A stretch of 64,000 bases of DNA. Source: Chaetorhynchus papuensis (lineage: Eukaryota; Chordata; Aves; Passeriformes; Rhipiduridae). How positions within the stretch are numbered: position 1 is the stretch's first letter; the number at the start of each line of letters is the position of its first letter. Of this stretch, positions 32,481-42,972 are shown one piece after another. The stretch spans positions 25,588 through 89,587 of the forward strand of contig VWYX01001238.1 of assembly GCA_013396525.1 (NCBI GenBank). The letters are read 5' to 3'. The notes beneath the pieces were generated by a model. The model had not been told where the DNA came from. It was given only the letters and a program-made list of their open reading frames with translations, and did no database searches. The translations under genes and the position numbers were made by a program.

Positions 32481-35400
32481 ACTATTAAGAGGAGGAAATG
32501 ACACAGATGGGTGTTGTCAGGAACACAAACACACTCCAGCGTTGAAAAATTGTGGATATTGAGGGTTGGGTTACCTGTTAAATCGGAGCCAGGAGCTTCG
32601 GAAAGAACGGAGGCGATATTAGCAGTCGTGTAGAAAAATGACATCGGCTCTGCCCTCCTCCTCCTCGGACTCTCGTTCCTCCAAACCCCAGGTTGGATTC
32701 AAACAGTTTCTGCCTGTTAAGCAGTTTGAAATGGCAAGTCAAAGTATGGGCACTGGGAGCTGCTACCTGCTGAATGCTCCAGAGAGCACGCGGGCATCGC
32801 TGCAGAGACCACGAGCCCTGAGTGTCAGTGAAAACACACCTCAAGCGTGTACAGATACCAGGGTTCTTGGCACTTCCACATGTTGGAGCTGGAGTTCCTC
32901 TTGTGTGGTGAGCAGGCACTTCCAAAAATGTGTTTTACTGCATCTACTACACCCCTGCCTGCCCAAGACTTACTCCACCTGCTGATCCAGCCCCATGGGT
33001 CTGACAAGGGTGTTTCAGCCTGGTGAGACCAGCAGCCTTTCCCCGTCACGTTCCCTCCTTCCTCCCCCAAACTGTCTTGCTGGAGACAGCATTTCAATCT
33101 TCCCCTGCTTGACCCAGAAAAAGGGAAGCTGTTTTTATGTTGACAGGCTGTGAAACCAAGGTGTGGGCTGGGGAAGGGGTTCAGAGGGACACTTCCCTTG
33201 CAGCAACACAGCTTCTCTTCAGAGCAAGCAAAGCACTTCTGCTCTACCCCAATATGATGCCCACATGCTAGGGCAGGTGACTGGCTTTCACCGCTTCCAA
33301 ATGACATCATACAGGACTGGAATCCTCTAAAGTGGGAGAAGCTGGTGCCACAAAAGCAAGGGAGAGAAAGAAGACACAGCTCCAAGATGATGTCAGTAGT
33401 AAAATATCAATGATTTCCTCTGTGAACAGTAACCCCCCCAGCCCAGAGCTAACGTGCCTGTGCTGGCAAAAGCAGGCTCTGAATGGTGCTGTGCCAGAAC
33501 AACTGACAGGGCAGGTCTGCACGATGCCACAATCAGATGTAATTAAAACACCTTTGCTGCCCTGCTTTCCATTCTCTCGGCAACAAAATCCATTACAGAA
33601 TGCAGTTAGAAAATGATTTAAAATGTCCCCGAAGCCAAGTTGTTGACACCAGTGTAGACAGATGGATTTTGATACACCCTTGATTAAACAGCTTTCTGCA
33701 AAAGGCAAAGAGGGCAGGAAGGGAGCTGGGTGATGAGCTGGAGAACCATCCTACAAAGAGGGGCAGTTCCCCAGGGAAAACAAGTGCTGCTGCAGGACAA
33801 AGATGCCCCATCAACCAGCCAGAGGCTGAAACAGCCTCATCCCCCTGGGAATCAGGCTGCAACCCTCTGCTCCAGTACCAGGCTCCTGCCCCTGTGCTTC
33901 CTGCCCAGTCGGGCTGGCAACACCACACACATCACTCCTTCTAGCCTCTGACGAAAGGCTGCAGGGAAAACAAACAACAGAAAGCCTCCCACAGTGCTCA
34001 GCCCCTAGCAGGGCCAGCAGTACTTCCATTTCCCATGGAGCTGCACGTCGCAGTGGGATTCTCCAGAATGCAGTAGGGTACTGTCTCCAAGAACAGTTTT
34101 CCCCACAGGCATTCATGACATCTCTCTTCCTCATTCCCTCACACACAGATGCTCTTGCACTGATAAGGACTGAACTCCTTTGGCAGAGAGGGGCAAAGAT
34201 AAAGTCTTCTCCCTGGCCGTCTATTTATATCAAGCTGGTAGGAACTCGTTATCTTTAAGGTCTCTGGCACGCAGAGCTGCAATCAGCCATCGGGGTGCAA
34301 AGTTATTAGGGGTGGGCAAAAAGGAGCCAAAACCACATTAACCCTCTTTTCTCAGGGAAAAAAAAGGCAAGAGGGAAGGGTGTTACAAAAGAGCGTGGGC
34401 AGCTGCCCTGTCCACTTCTCAGAGAGAAGAAATCCAGGTGGGACAGAGGGTTAAGCACAGCTCAGAGAACAACCTGAAGAGCCAGAGCCGAGGTGAAACA
34501 GCTCTTGAGCGAGCACAGAGGCTCTGCAGGCCAGGGTGCTGCAGGCACAGGTGTGGGCTGTGGAGCTACACAAACTCCTGCCCACTGCTTACCAACCCCG
34601 TGTCATTCTGGCCACTCTGGTGGCCGAGTGCTCTGAAGCTGCTGTGACCTGGCAGCAAAGGTTTGCAGGCATGTCCCATGAAAAAAGGGGGCTTTCCCAT
34701 CAAATATTCCTCAGGCTTTGTGTACAAAGATGTTTGGCCAAAGTCTCCAGATCAGGAAGGAATTACAAATCAGGAAGCGTAAGATACTCAGTATCACCAG
34801 CTCGTGCAGTAATAAAGCCCCTGTTCATGCACAGCATTAATCTGTCATTACTAATGTACATCAGATGGTTCCAATTTCCCCTGCTCCCTCTCATGGCCTG
34901 AAAGAAACTGAAGCAAGCAGCAAGAACCCTCTTATTAAACAATAAGCAACTACCTTATTATTTCTCTGGAACACGCCTGTGAGTGCCCAGTGCAAACCTG
35001 ACACTTGGGAACGCTCAGCTGCTTCATTTTATAGGCAGCTTGAGACTTGAGGTGGCTTTTGGTGCCAGCCCTGCTCAACACAGTGCGGGTTCATAAGCAC
35101 AGTACCTCTGATCCTCAGACCTGCACACAGCTGAGGGGCTGCTGGGTTCCCTTCTGAGCCATCAGAAATTCAGCCTCGAGTTAACCAGGGCATGGCCCAG
35201 GCACCGCTGCGGCTCCACCTTCCCTGCAGCCACTTAGTCTGGGTAAGGATAATCCTGTCTCCAGCAAGAAAGCACGTGTTTGAAAAGCATGTTCAGCAGT
35301 GCATTTCAATTATCAGCGTTTTTAAACACTGTTTCACACCCCATGAGAATACAGTCACACCTCAGACAGGGCTGCCTCTTCACAGGGTATCACAGCCACT

Positions 35401-36078
35401 CACAGACCCTGTTTTTGCACCTGAGAAAGGTTTGGGAGGGGGGGAAGAACCTTTATCCTAAGGATGCCTTAAGCAAAGCCTCACATCTTTTAAAACGGGG
35501 CGAGAAGGTCACAATGACTGCTTAGCAACTTTTCTCTCCCCAAAGTCACCGTGGCTGTGTGGGCACCTGCACACAGAGCTGAAGGAGGGGCTGCTCCTTG
35601 CCTTGGTCTCTGACAGCGCACTCAGGAGCTGACAGCCGAGCACTTTATTCCCCCTGCAAACAAAACCACATCAGCTGAGCACCGCCAGGGAAGGAGCAGG
35701 ACCAGAGCAGGCTCCCAGAAAAAGCCTTGGCAGTGTTCCTCCTGCTCCGTGGCTGGGAGTGAGACGGAGGAACAGAGCACGACACATGGAGCAACAGAAG
35801 CTGAACACACGTGTTACTGCAAGGAAAATGAACAATATCATCAGAGGGGAGGGGGGAGGGGGAGGCCCTTGCTAACAAATATTTATTAAAACACAATCTT
35901 ATCCTCATCTGACCCTAGTTCTGATTAAGGAAAACGGGGCAGACTGGCATCACTGCTGGGGCATCCAGACAGTGGCACTGACCGTCCATGGATATAATAA
36001 TTGCCCAGGAGGTCCCACAGCCACCCCCTCGCCTTCCCTCCAGCAACCTGAGATGTGTCTCTTCACCTCACTCCCCCG
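32481..36078. other. No gene; unique sequence
   Basis: No exon, CR1 or LTR recognised. A complex AT-leaning patch at 34200-34320 looks conserved-element-like. A G-run cluster lies at 35845-35865. Confidence 0.4.
35845..35865 (+). other. G-quadruplex-prone G tract
   Basis: Runs of 4, 6 and 5 G separated by single A bases. The 6-G run can supply two tracts, which meets the four-run G-quadruplex pattern on the plus strand. No gene start lies nearby. Confidence 0.6.
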
Positions 36079-36148
36079 TGGCAGGGGGGTTTGGAACTGG
36101 ATGGTCTTTAAGGTCCCTTCCAACCCAAACCCTTCTAGGATTCTATGA
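36079..36148 (+). mobile_element. CR1 LINE 3' tip (plus strand)
   Basis: About 70 bp: 'ggaactggatggtcttta', 'aggtcccttccaaccca' and the terminal TAGGATTCTATGA. A standard avian CR1 3' end, severely 5'-truncated. Confidence 0.82.
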
Positions 36149-36486
36149 GTATTTTGAGGCCACCCAGCCCTGCTCTCCAGGCTCCCAGACAGAGTCAAAG
36201 CATCTTCCAGTCTCAGGGCAGCCAGCTCTCCATGCATCCTGCTCACTGTGGCCTGTCAAAAGGGCACTCAGGTCCTGCAACCCCCCACAGATCTCCTTCC
36301 ACCCACATGCCTCCCACAGAGATCACCACGGGATGTGCTTCCCATCCCAGCAAGCCAGAAAGCTCCATAAAGAGGAGGGAAAAATCCTCAGGGACCTGAG
36401 GGATTTGGGGGCTTCAAAAACCAGCAAGTTTGGGACCCAAGTGTGCCTGCCCCACTAACAGCTATGGCACCTCACAGGGGCACAAG
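36149..36486. other. Spacer between two opposite CR1 tails
   Basis: Unique GC-moderate DNA between a plus-strand and a minus-strand CR1 3' end. No gene recognised. Confidence 0.4.
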
Positions 36487-36580
36487 GAATCATGGTTTGG
36501 CTTGGAAGGGACCTTAAAGATCATCTGCTTTCGAGCCCATGCCATGGGCAGGGACACTTCCCATTAGACCAGGGTTTAGA
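36487..36580 (-). mobile_element. CR1 LINE 3' tip (minus strand)
   Basis: The plus strand reads GAATCATGG, 'cttggaagggaccttaaa', 'gatcatct', 'ccatgccatgggcaggga' and 'cacttcccattagaccagg', the reverse complement of a CR1 3' end. The subfamily with 'ggcagggacac' differs from the 'ctgtgcaggg' group at 17038. Tail-to-tail with the copy at 36079. Confidence 0.85.
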
Positions 36581-37159
36581 GGCCAGAAGCATAAGAAAGC
36601 TTGGGAAATCTAGACACGTGCCAAATGGTTCAGGACAGACTCCTGAGACGGCTCAGCAAGCAATGAGCTTGGTGCAGTGTCCCCATCAGTCACTGGCTAT
36701 CAAGCCTAATCCCATGGCATAGTAACATTCCTTGAATATGCTTTACATTTAAAAGATAATGAAGAACCAGGGTGAAAAAAAAAGTGCTGTGATGGAAGAG
36801 TTGAAATTCAACCCCTGTAAGAAGCCCTAAAGACAGAAGCACATTTCACATTCTGAAATCTGTAAGAGAGTTGATTTTCTGTTCCTCAGCTTCAATCACC
36901 CCTTTGCTAGTGAGACTTGGCACTAGCCCAGGTCTCCTGAGGAAGCAGAGGCAAGGATTTTCCGAAGGATCTGTCACCCACATCTCCTCCCGCAACGCTT
37001 CCTTGGGGGTTTTTTAATGAGCAAGGCCCTCCTTCAAAAAAAAAACCTGCCTTTAAAAGATGAGGCCATGCCCACGAGAAACCCCAGGGCAGTATTTCTA
37101 CCTCAACCCCAGCTCCAAGCCCTTGCTTGCCTGCAAGCCCTGCTGCCCTCCACCTGCTT
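36581..37159. other. No gene; unique sequence
   Basis: Nothing recognised. A-rich patches at 36772-36783 and 37037-37047. Confidence 0.4.
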
Positions 37160-37890
37160 AAGGAGGATGTTTTCATTATTGTTCAATTTGCAGCGAGTTT
37201 AGCTTCACGTCCTTCATTGGATTATTTTTATATTTAATGTCCTCTCCTCTCCTCCTCTTCTTTTTATAGACTGGTAATCCAAGTCCCTTGGCAAGGCTGA
37301 GTAATCTTGATCAGATTTTAATCAAAGTAAGCCAGATCCTCAGCTGCCAGTATTGATGCATCTGCCTTTAAATATTTGAACGATGCCGATTCACCCCAGC
37401 GAGGCGCAGGCCCCCTCCGTTCAGGAAATTTAAATTCCTTCCTAGGCATCAAGCCGAAGCAACAAGACAGAACAAGCAACCTGCTGCGAAGGGGTTTTAG
37501 TTTATAAAACCAATACCCAGGATTTCAGAACTAAATGAAAATCTGGGATAATCCCTCCCCAAATCCAGCCTGGGAAAAGCACTCCGGACAGATAAGTATC
37601 GAGCAACTTCTTAAAACACACTTTTTCCTTTTGTAAAAGCTTTCATCAAGTCAGAGCCAAAGGGAAATTACCCATAAGGCCTCATTCCTTGACACGACCC
37701 AAAGAATTCGTGTTTTCCACCCTCAGAAAATGCGTATTTTACCCAGGCAGGCTTCTCCAGCATGGGCCTGCTTCTGCTTTGTTCAGCAATGACCCTTGCA
37801 CCGCTGCCAAACCCCAAGCAGCCAAAATCAGCATATTAGTCAGAAAATAATGAGATTTCTGGAATACAAAACGTTGGCTCCATTTCCCTT
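37160..37890. other. Long AT-rich conserved-element-like block
   Basis: About 700 bp of repeat-free DNA of lower GC, with TTTAAATATTTGAACG, GAAATTTAAATTCC, TTTTAATCAAAG and CATATTAGTC. It contains a pyrimidine tract ending in TATAG (37229-37269) that resembles a 3' splice acceptor. There is no open frame of note. Either a regulatory element or part of an unannotated non-coding transcript. Confidence 0.4.
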
Positions 37891-38552
37891 ACCTTTAAAG
37901 ATGATATCTGCCAGCTTCCCTCCACAGATTAGAAAGCAAAAGTAAAAGCACTTAGATGAAAAAGAGTCTCATCTAATCGCCCGGCTCCAGGAGATGAGTT
38001 TGAGGTAGAGACAGGGGCTGTCCCACAGAACTCGTCAGTGTTTGGACTGCAAACAGTGCCCAAGCGATGCCAGAAATGGATGATTGCCTCAAGTACACTG
38101 CTAAAGGCAAGAGAAGCCAGTTATCCTGATTTCCTTACCCAGCTTGGGTAGGTGAACTCCTGAGAAACAAAGAGGGATTTCACAGGTTCTCTGGTCATTT
38201 CCACTTCGAGAGGTGTCACACAAGCATCCCCTGAGGAGTTATTACACCAGAGCCTCACAACACATCTGCATTTCCACCCCTACTGCTGGAATGCTGGAAG
38301 CTCTTCAGGCTGTGTCAGATCCATGCTCTGTCGTGGGCCCAGTCCTGAACAGGGGGGGAAAAACTCAAGGATCTCAGTCCCTCCTTCCCTCAGGAGGCTG
38401 AGGGCTCCTCCTCACCTTCTCCAAGGTGGAGAAGGCTTGCTGGCCTACAAGCAGGCAGGCTGGGATCAAATCCTCTCCTGCTCGTGACTCTTATCTGCCA
38501 TCCTGCTTCACAACTAATGGCTCAGCTTTGCTCTCCACACCCCAAAGTCAGG
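37891..38552. other. No gene; unique sequence
   Basis: Nothing recognised up to the CR1 copy that follows. Confidence 0.4.
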
Positions 38553-38985
38553 AAGGAGCAACAAGACCAATGAGGAGCAGCTGAGGGGGCTGGGGTTGTT
38601 CAACCTGGAGAAAAAGAGCCCCGGGGGGGGCAGGGGGGATCTTCTCACTTTCCACAATTCCCTGACAGGAGGCTGTAGCCAGGTAGGGGTCAAGCTCTGC
38701 CCCCAGGGAATAGGGATAGGACAAGAGGAAGCAGCCTCAAGCTGTGCCAAGGGAGGTTTAGATGAGATATTAGGAAAAATTTCTTCACTGGAAGGGTGTT
38801 CAAGCACTGGAACAGGCGAACCAGGAAAGTGGTTGAACCACCATCCCTAGAGGTGTTCAAAAAACCTGTGGATGTGGCACTTGGGGCCACAGTTTAGTCC
38901 ACAAGACCCTGGAGGGCTTTGTACTGCTAGGTTAACAGTTGGACTTGATGATCTAAGAGGTCTTTTCCGACATAAAAAATTCTGG
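38553..38985 (+). mobile_element. CR1 LINE 3' end, the longest clear copy (plus strand)
   Basis: About 430 bp follows avian CR1 in order: 'gaggagcagctgaggggg', 'ttgttcaacctggagaaa', 'cttctcactttccacaa', 'tcaagctgtgccaaggg', 'gatattaggaaaaatttc', 'aagcactggaacaggc', 'ccctagaggtgttcaa', 'gttggacttgatgatcta' and 'aggtcttttccgac'. The ATTCTRTG tail is eroded. It lies 12 bp after nothing retroviral and appears to be a simple 5'-truncated insertion. Confidence 0.93.
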
Positions 38986-39679
38986 TAGTTTATAGCAGTT
39001 CCTGAACTGCACTTGGATCCACACCTTGTCCTCCACGCAAGTCCAGTAAGACCAGTGACCATTCAACAGGATTAGGTGCTGCCCTGTGAGGGACAAAGCC
39101 ATGGGACAGTGCCTCTAAGATGTTATTACTCATTAAGGGGACCAAAAATGAGCTGGGCCTTAAAAAAACCACGTGAAGTCTGCTGATGGCTTTAAGGGGC
39201 AATTACAAAAAAGCAGAGCTAGGGATGAGGAAAAACCAAGGAGTTTGTTTCTTTCCCCATGGCTCCTCCACAGATCTATGAGGAGAAGAGTGCTCCAGGG
39301 GACACAACTCCACTAATTTCACCATGAACAGGCACATTAAACCAGCACAGCCTCGTGAAGGAAAGTGTATGGAGGAGCATCTGCAGGGGGGTTAACGAGC
39401 TCCAGCCCCCGCAAGCAGCAGGCACCTTTTGTCCTTTCACATTAGCTCACCCGAGCATCCCTGATCCCAGGCACAGGTTCCTGCAGCAGATGGCCTTATT
39501 AGTGTCCATGTGTGGTGACAAGGAGCCCACAACAGGTGGCCCAGACAGCAACCAAAGCACCTCACCCCACTTGCCCCAAAACGGGTTCAAGATCATGCCA
39601 AGGGCAAGCAGGATGAGAGCACAGAAGATTTGTCACGTGCAAGCAGCCCGGGTCACCCTCGTGTGCCTTCCACGCTGTT
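38986..39679. other. No gene; unique sequence between two CR1 copies
   Basis: Nothing recognised. The repeat to the right is an older CR1. Confidence 0.4.
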
Positions 39680-40075
39680 AAAGACTCAGCTGGAACACGC
39701 TGTCCAGTTTTTGGGATGCTGATCTTCCAGACAGCGTGAGCAATTGGAGACAGTCCAAGAGAGACAGACAACAGTGGCTGGAAATCTATAGGAGACAGTT
39801 GGCAAGGAGGGGTGGAGAGCTTTTGTGATGCTCTCAGTCTAGAGAGGATGGAGACATGGTTTCAATCTTCAGGCAAGCAAAAAGGAAAGGGGGGAGGAAA
39901 AAAAATAAAAGCCATCCACCTTTTTCCCCATCTGTGGAAAGGACAAGAAGTCCTGAGCTTAATTTAAAACAAGGAACCCTTCAGTCAAATGTTAAGAAAA
40001 ATTTTCCAAGTGCACCGACAGCAAAAGTACTAGACAGTTGTCAGAACTCTATTGCTTTCCTCCAACATCCAGTGT
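39680..40075 (+). mobile_element. Old, diverged CR1 LINE fragment (plus strand)
   Basis: Weaker but collinear match to an ancient CR1 3' region: 'actcagctggaacacgctg', 'gtccagtttttggga', 'acagtggctggaaatct', 'tctagagaggatggagac', 'aaaggacaagaagtcct', 'agcttaatttaaaacaagg' and 'tgttaagaaaaattttcc'. The divergence and several indels make it older than the copy at 38553. The 3' terminus is not recognised. Confidence 0.62.
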
Positions 40076-40710
40076 TAAATTAAACCCTTTGGGCTACGCT
40101 GCAGAAGACCCCATAACTCAGCCACGAGGCAGTCAAGAGAGTTACGAGCTCATTCTGCACTGTGACGTGGGGAATGGATAGTCCAACGCCAGTGAAAAAG
40201 AAATTAATTCCCAGCCCATCATAAAAAACACCAAAAAAAACAAAGAGCCACACAGCAGCTGCTGCTTAGAGGGACCCTTAAAAACCCTTCCAGTGTGAAA
40301 AGGCCAGCAGGGGAGGGAGTGGGTGCGGGCTTCCAGGGCTGGCAGGAGCTGGTGAATGCAGAAGAGAAATCCACAGCAAAGCTGGGCCTGTTGACCGTGG
40401 TGGGAAACAGGAGAGAAGAGCAGAGCAACAACACCCACCTGCTCTCTGTAAGGTGACTCCATGGGCCCTCACAGCATCTTCCAGAGTCTGGGATGCTCTC
40501 TCCTCCAGCACATTCAAGCCTCACGCTGAGCTGGTGGCTCCATCTTTAATGTGTCTCCAGATTTCCGTGCTGGAGCTCAGGACTGAGCTCCCAGGCTGGC
40601 TCTAGCACTTGGTGGGTGCCAACTGCCAGCCTGATGGCAGGAGCACATGGCTGGGTGCTCTCAGCAGCCAGAGGAGGAAGGGTTTCGGGATGACCTTGCT
40701 TCTGTCCATG
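40076..40710. other. No gene; unique sequence
   Basis: Nothing recognised. A-rich patches at 40220-40245. Confidence 0.4.
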
Positions 40711-40774
40711 TCCAACCAAATAAAACAATACATACACTTATATATATATATATATATCTCTCTCCAACCAAATA
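40711..40774 (+). repeat. (TA)n microsatellite flanked by 12-bp direct repeats
   Basis: A (TA)n tract (about 40738-40757, followed by CTCTCTC) sits between two perfect copies of TCCAACCAAATA (40711-40722 and 40763-40774). The layout resembles a small insertion with a target-site duplication, or a local duplication later filled by microsatellite growth. Confidence 0.85.
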
Positions 40775-41370
40775 CATCTCAAGTACAGAAGCTTTTCAAG
40801 CATGAGGCCAAGCTGGGTACCCTCAAGTTCTTCTGAGCTTTACTTGGAACGTGGGAAGGAGCCCAGGATTTGTGCCACCCTCCTTGGATTTGGGTCCTAG
40901 CTGACCCCTTGTGTGAGTCAAAAATACAGTCATTTTTCTGTCTGCCTCGTCATGGGTCTGCCCTATTCCAGATACGCTGGCTGGAGCCAATTCCTGCATC
41001 ATACCTTCAAATTCATCCAAGCCAAAACTTCTTGTGCTCTGTCGCCCAAATCTCTTTGAAATTCATCTCTTTGTGTATTTTTGGATGGATCTGGAATCCA
41101 GTAAGCTGAGAGATGCTTGGAGAAACCAAACTCTGGCTAATAGCTTTAGCACTCAGCGGAAAACACAGCATGATGCAGATCCATGACAAAGCACGGATCT
41201 CATGGAGAGTCCCCTAGTGATGCAGATACGTTTTGCAGGAGGTTTCACTCCAGATCAAACCATTCCAGAATGACAGACCTGAATTCCAAACCCATAAAAA
41301 TTCCTCCTTTCTCCTCCCACAGTGGCTTGTGCCTGTGTGAGGCTTGGCTCAGACCATCACACTCACTGTA
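40775..41370. other. No gene; complex unique sequence
   Basis: Repeat-free DNA. Positions 40860-41110 look like conserved non-coding sequence by texture, but this cannot be confirmed here. Confidence 0.35.
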
Positions 41371-41912
41371 ATTTGCAAGACTAAATGCAGTCAAACTCAG
41401 CTCGCATGAGAAGAAACTTCTGGAGCTATTCCACCACTCCTTTCCTCGTGTGCAGCACAGAGATGCCCAGAGACATGTTTGCAGTGAACTATTATCCTCT
41501 GCACTCCGTGCACTCTGCTCCCTGCTTTGTTTATAGAGACTCTGGGGAGATTTGTGGGCCTGGCGATGAATTATAGGGAGGAAGACAAACATATTTTACT
41601 GTTCTGGGCAAGGAGCGCTGGAATCCTGCGGACATCTGGAGGAATTATTTGCAGAAAATTAACGCTGTTTGTCATTTGCGTGATGAACTTCTGGATCTCG
41701 GATGAGTGATGGGAAGAAACCGGTGGGAGACGCTCATTATCCCTGATGGAGTGAAGCCCCCTTGGCACGATGCTAAGGTCGCCATGATCTATGGACCTGC
41801 TGACTGACAGATCCGAGAGCTCTGGAATTGAACACACAATATGAGTGGGGGCGTAAGCGCTCTGCCACATTAAATGCCGAGGCGTTAATTGTAGAGTCTG
41901 TCTCGTTGGGAN
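41371..41912. other. Repeat-free conserved-element-like block truncated by a gap
   Basis: About 540 bp of complex DNA of balanced base content with no CR1 or LTR match. It contains TTTGTTTATAG (a FOX-type word), AATTATTTGCAG and GAAAATTAACG, and runs straight into the assembly gap. On the minus strand, 41824-41867 contains a GTTCAATTCC string downstream of GTGGCAGAGCGCTTACG. These recall RNA polymerase III B and A boxes but are spaced more closely than in a tRNA. No tRNA fold was found. Confidence 0.35.
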
Positions 41913-42427
41913 NNNNNNNNNNNNNNNNNNNNNNNNNNNNNNNNNNNNNNNNNNNNNNNNNNNNNNNNNNNNNNNNNNNNNNNNNNNNNNNNNNNNNNNN
42001 NNNNNNNNNNNNNNNNNNNNNNNNNNNNNNNNNNNNNNNNNNNNNNNNNNNNNNNNNNNNNNNNNNNNNNNNNNNNNNNNNNNNNNNNNNNNNNNNNNNN
42101 NNNNNNNNNNNNNNNNNNNNNNNNNNNNNNNNNNNNNNNNNNNNNNNNNNNNNNNNNNNNNNNNNNNNNNNNNNNNNNNNNNNNNNNNNNNNNNNNNNNN
42201 NNNNNNNNNNNNNNNNNNNNNNNNNNNNNNNNNNNNNNNNNNNNNNNNNNNNNNNNNNNNNNNNNNNNNNNNNNNNNNNNNNNNNNNNNNNNNNNNNNNN
42301 NNNNNNNNNNNNNNNNNNNNNNNNNNNNNNNNNNNNNNNNNNNNNNNNNNNNNNNNNNNNNNNNNNNNNNNNNNNNNNNNNNNNNNNNNNNNNNNNNNNN
42401 NNNNNNNNNNNNNNNNNNNNNNNNNNN
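41913..42427. other. Assembly gap (515 N)
   Basis: All bases are N. The open frames reported across it are artefacts of translating N. The gap ends about 270 bp before an LTR, so the missing DNA may include retroviral or other repeat sequence. Confidence 1.
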
Positions 42428-42698
42428 TGCTTTCATCTCAATTTCACCTTTAGTTTCCATGTTCTCAGCATCTTTTGCCAGGCAATAAGGTTTCCCTGTT
42501 TCATCTTCCCCAACAGTTAATAATTGTTGCTTTGCCTCCGACTGCCAGAGTTTCGGATGCGCTTGTCCTGGCTGCCTCGCGGGGCACGCACCTTAACTCC
42601 TTGTGGACACTGCTAGAGTATTTTCGCAGAGAAATCCTTAAGCTCTCTAGTGTTTTATGTGAGAACTCTGTCTTTCCCATACATGCTAAGTAAAACAA
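42428..42698. other. Unassigned sequence between the gap and an LTR
   Basis: A 72-codon frame (42475-42693) ends just before the proposed LTR start, but I recognise no retroviral protein in it. The segment could be the 3' part of a provirus, part of the LTR's U3 if the LTR is longer than proposed, or host DNA. Confidence 0.3.
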
Positions 42699-42972
42699 TG
42701 TTACAGTTTTGTGAACTTATTGCCCCGGTGCTTGTTTTTCACAGATAGGGGTTTTTCGGTTAGAAAAACAACTGTCTGCTACGTGCTCAGAACTTGGACC
42801 AGCCCCTCGGGGGATGGCTGGCCCAAGGAACCAATTACTTTGTGACATCTAGCACATTTTGCGAGCTAACTTATAAAAACCTCGGAAAATTAATAAATCT
42901 CGGCTCGTCTGCTGTTTTTCTATGGACTGACTCGTGTGGTTTTTTTCTACGCATCCGTGTTGCACGGCGACA
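42699..42972 (+). mobile_element. Probable endogenous retrovirus LTR (plus strand), third family
   Basis: The stretch proposed begins TGTTACAG and ends GGCGACA. It contains a TATAAAAA box (42872-42879) and, only about 12 bp later, an AATAAA signal (42892-42897), then a T-rich U5-like end with a small GC hairpin (GTTGCACGGC region). Tight TATA-to-AATAAA spacing is a trait of alpharetrovirus-type LTRs, and the length of about 274 bp would suit. The boundaries are tentative: flanking hexamers AAACAA and ACTCCT do not match, so no target-site duplication supports them. Confidence 0.58.

Noticed and set aside
41828..42520. Open frames running through the gap on both strands
   Set aside because: Made of translated N bases. 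Not real.
42475..42693. 72-codon frame before the third LTR, considered as an env tail
   Set aside because: No recognisable retroviral envelope or accessory feature, and it is short enough to be chance.
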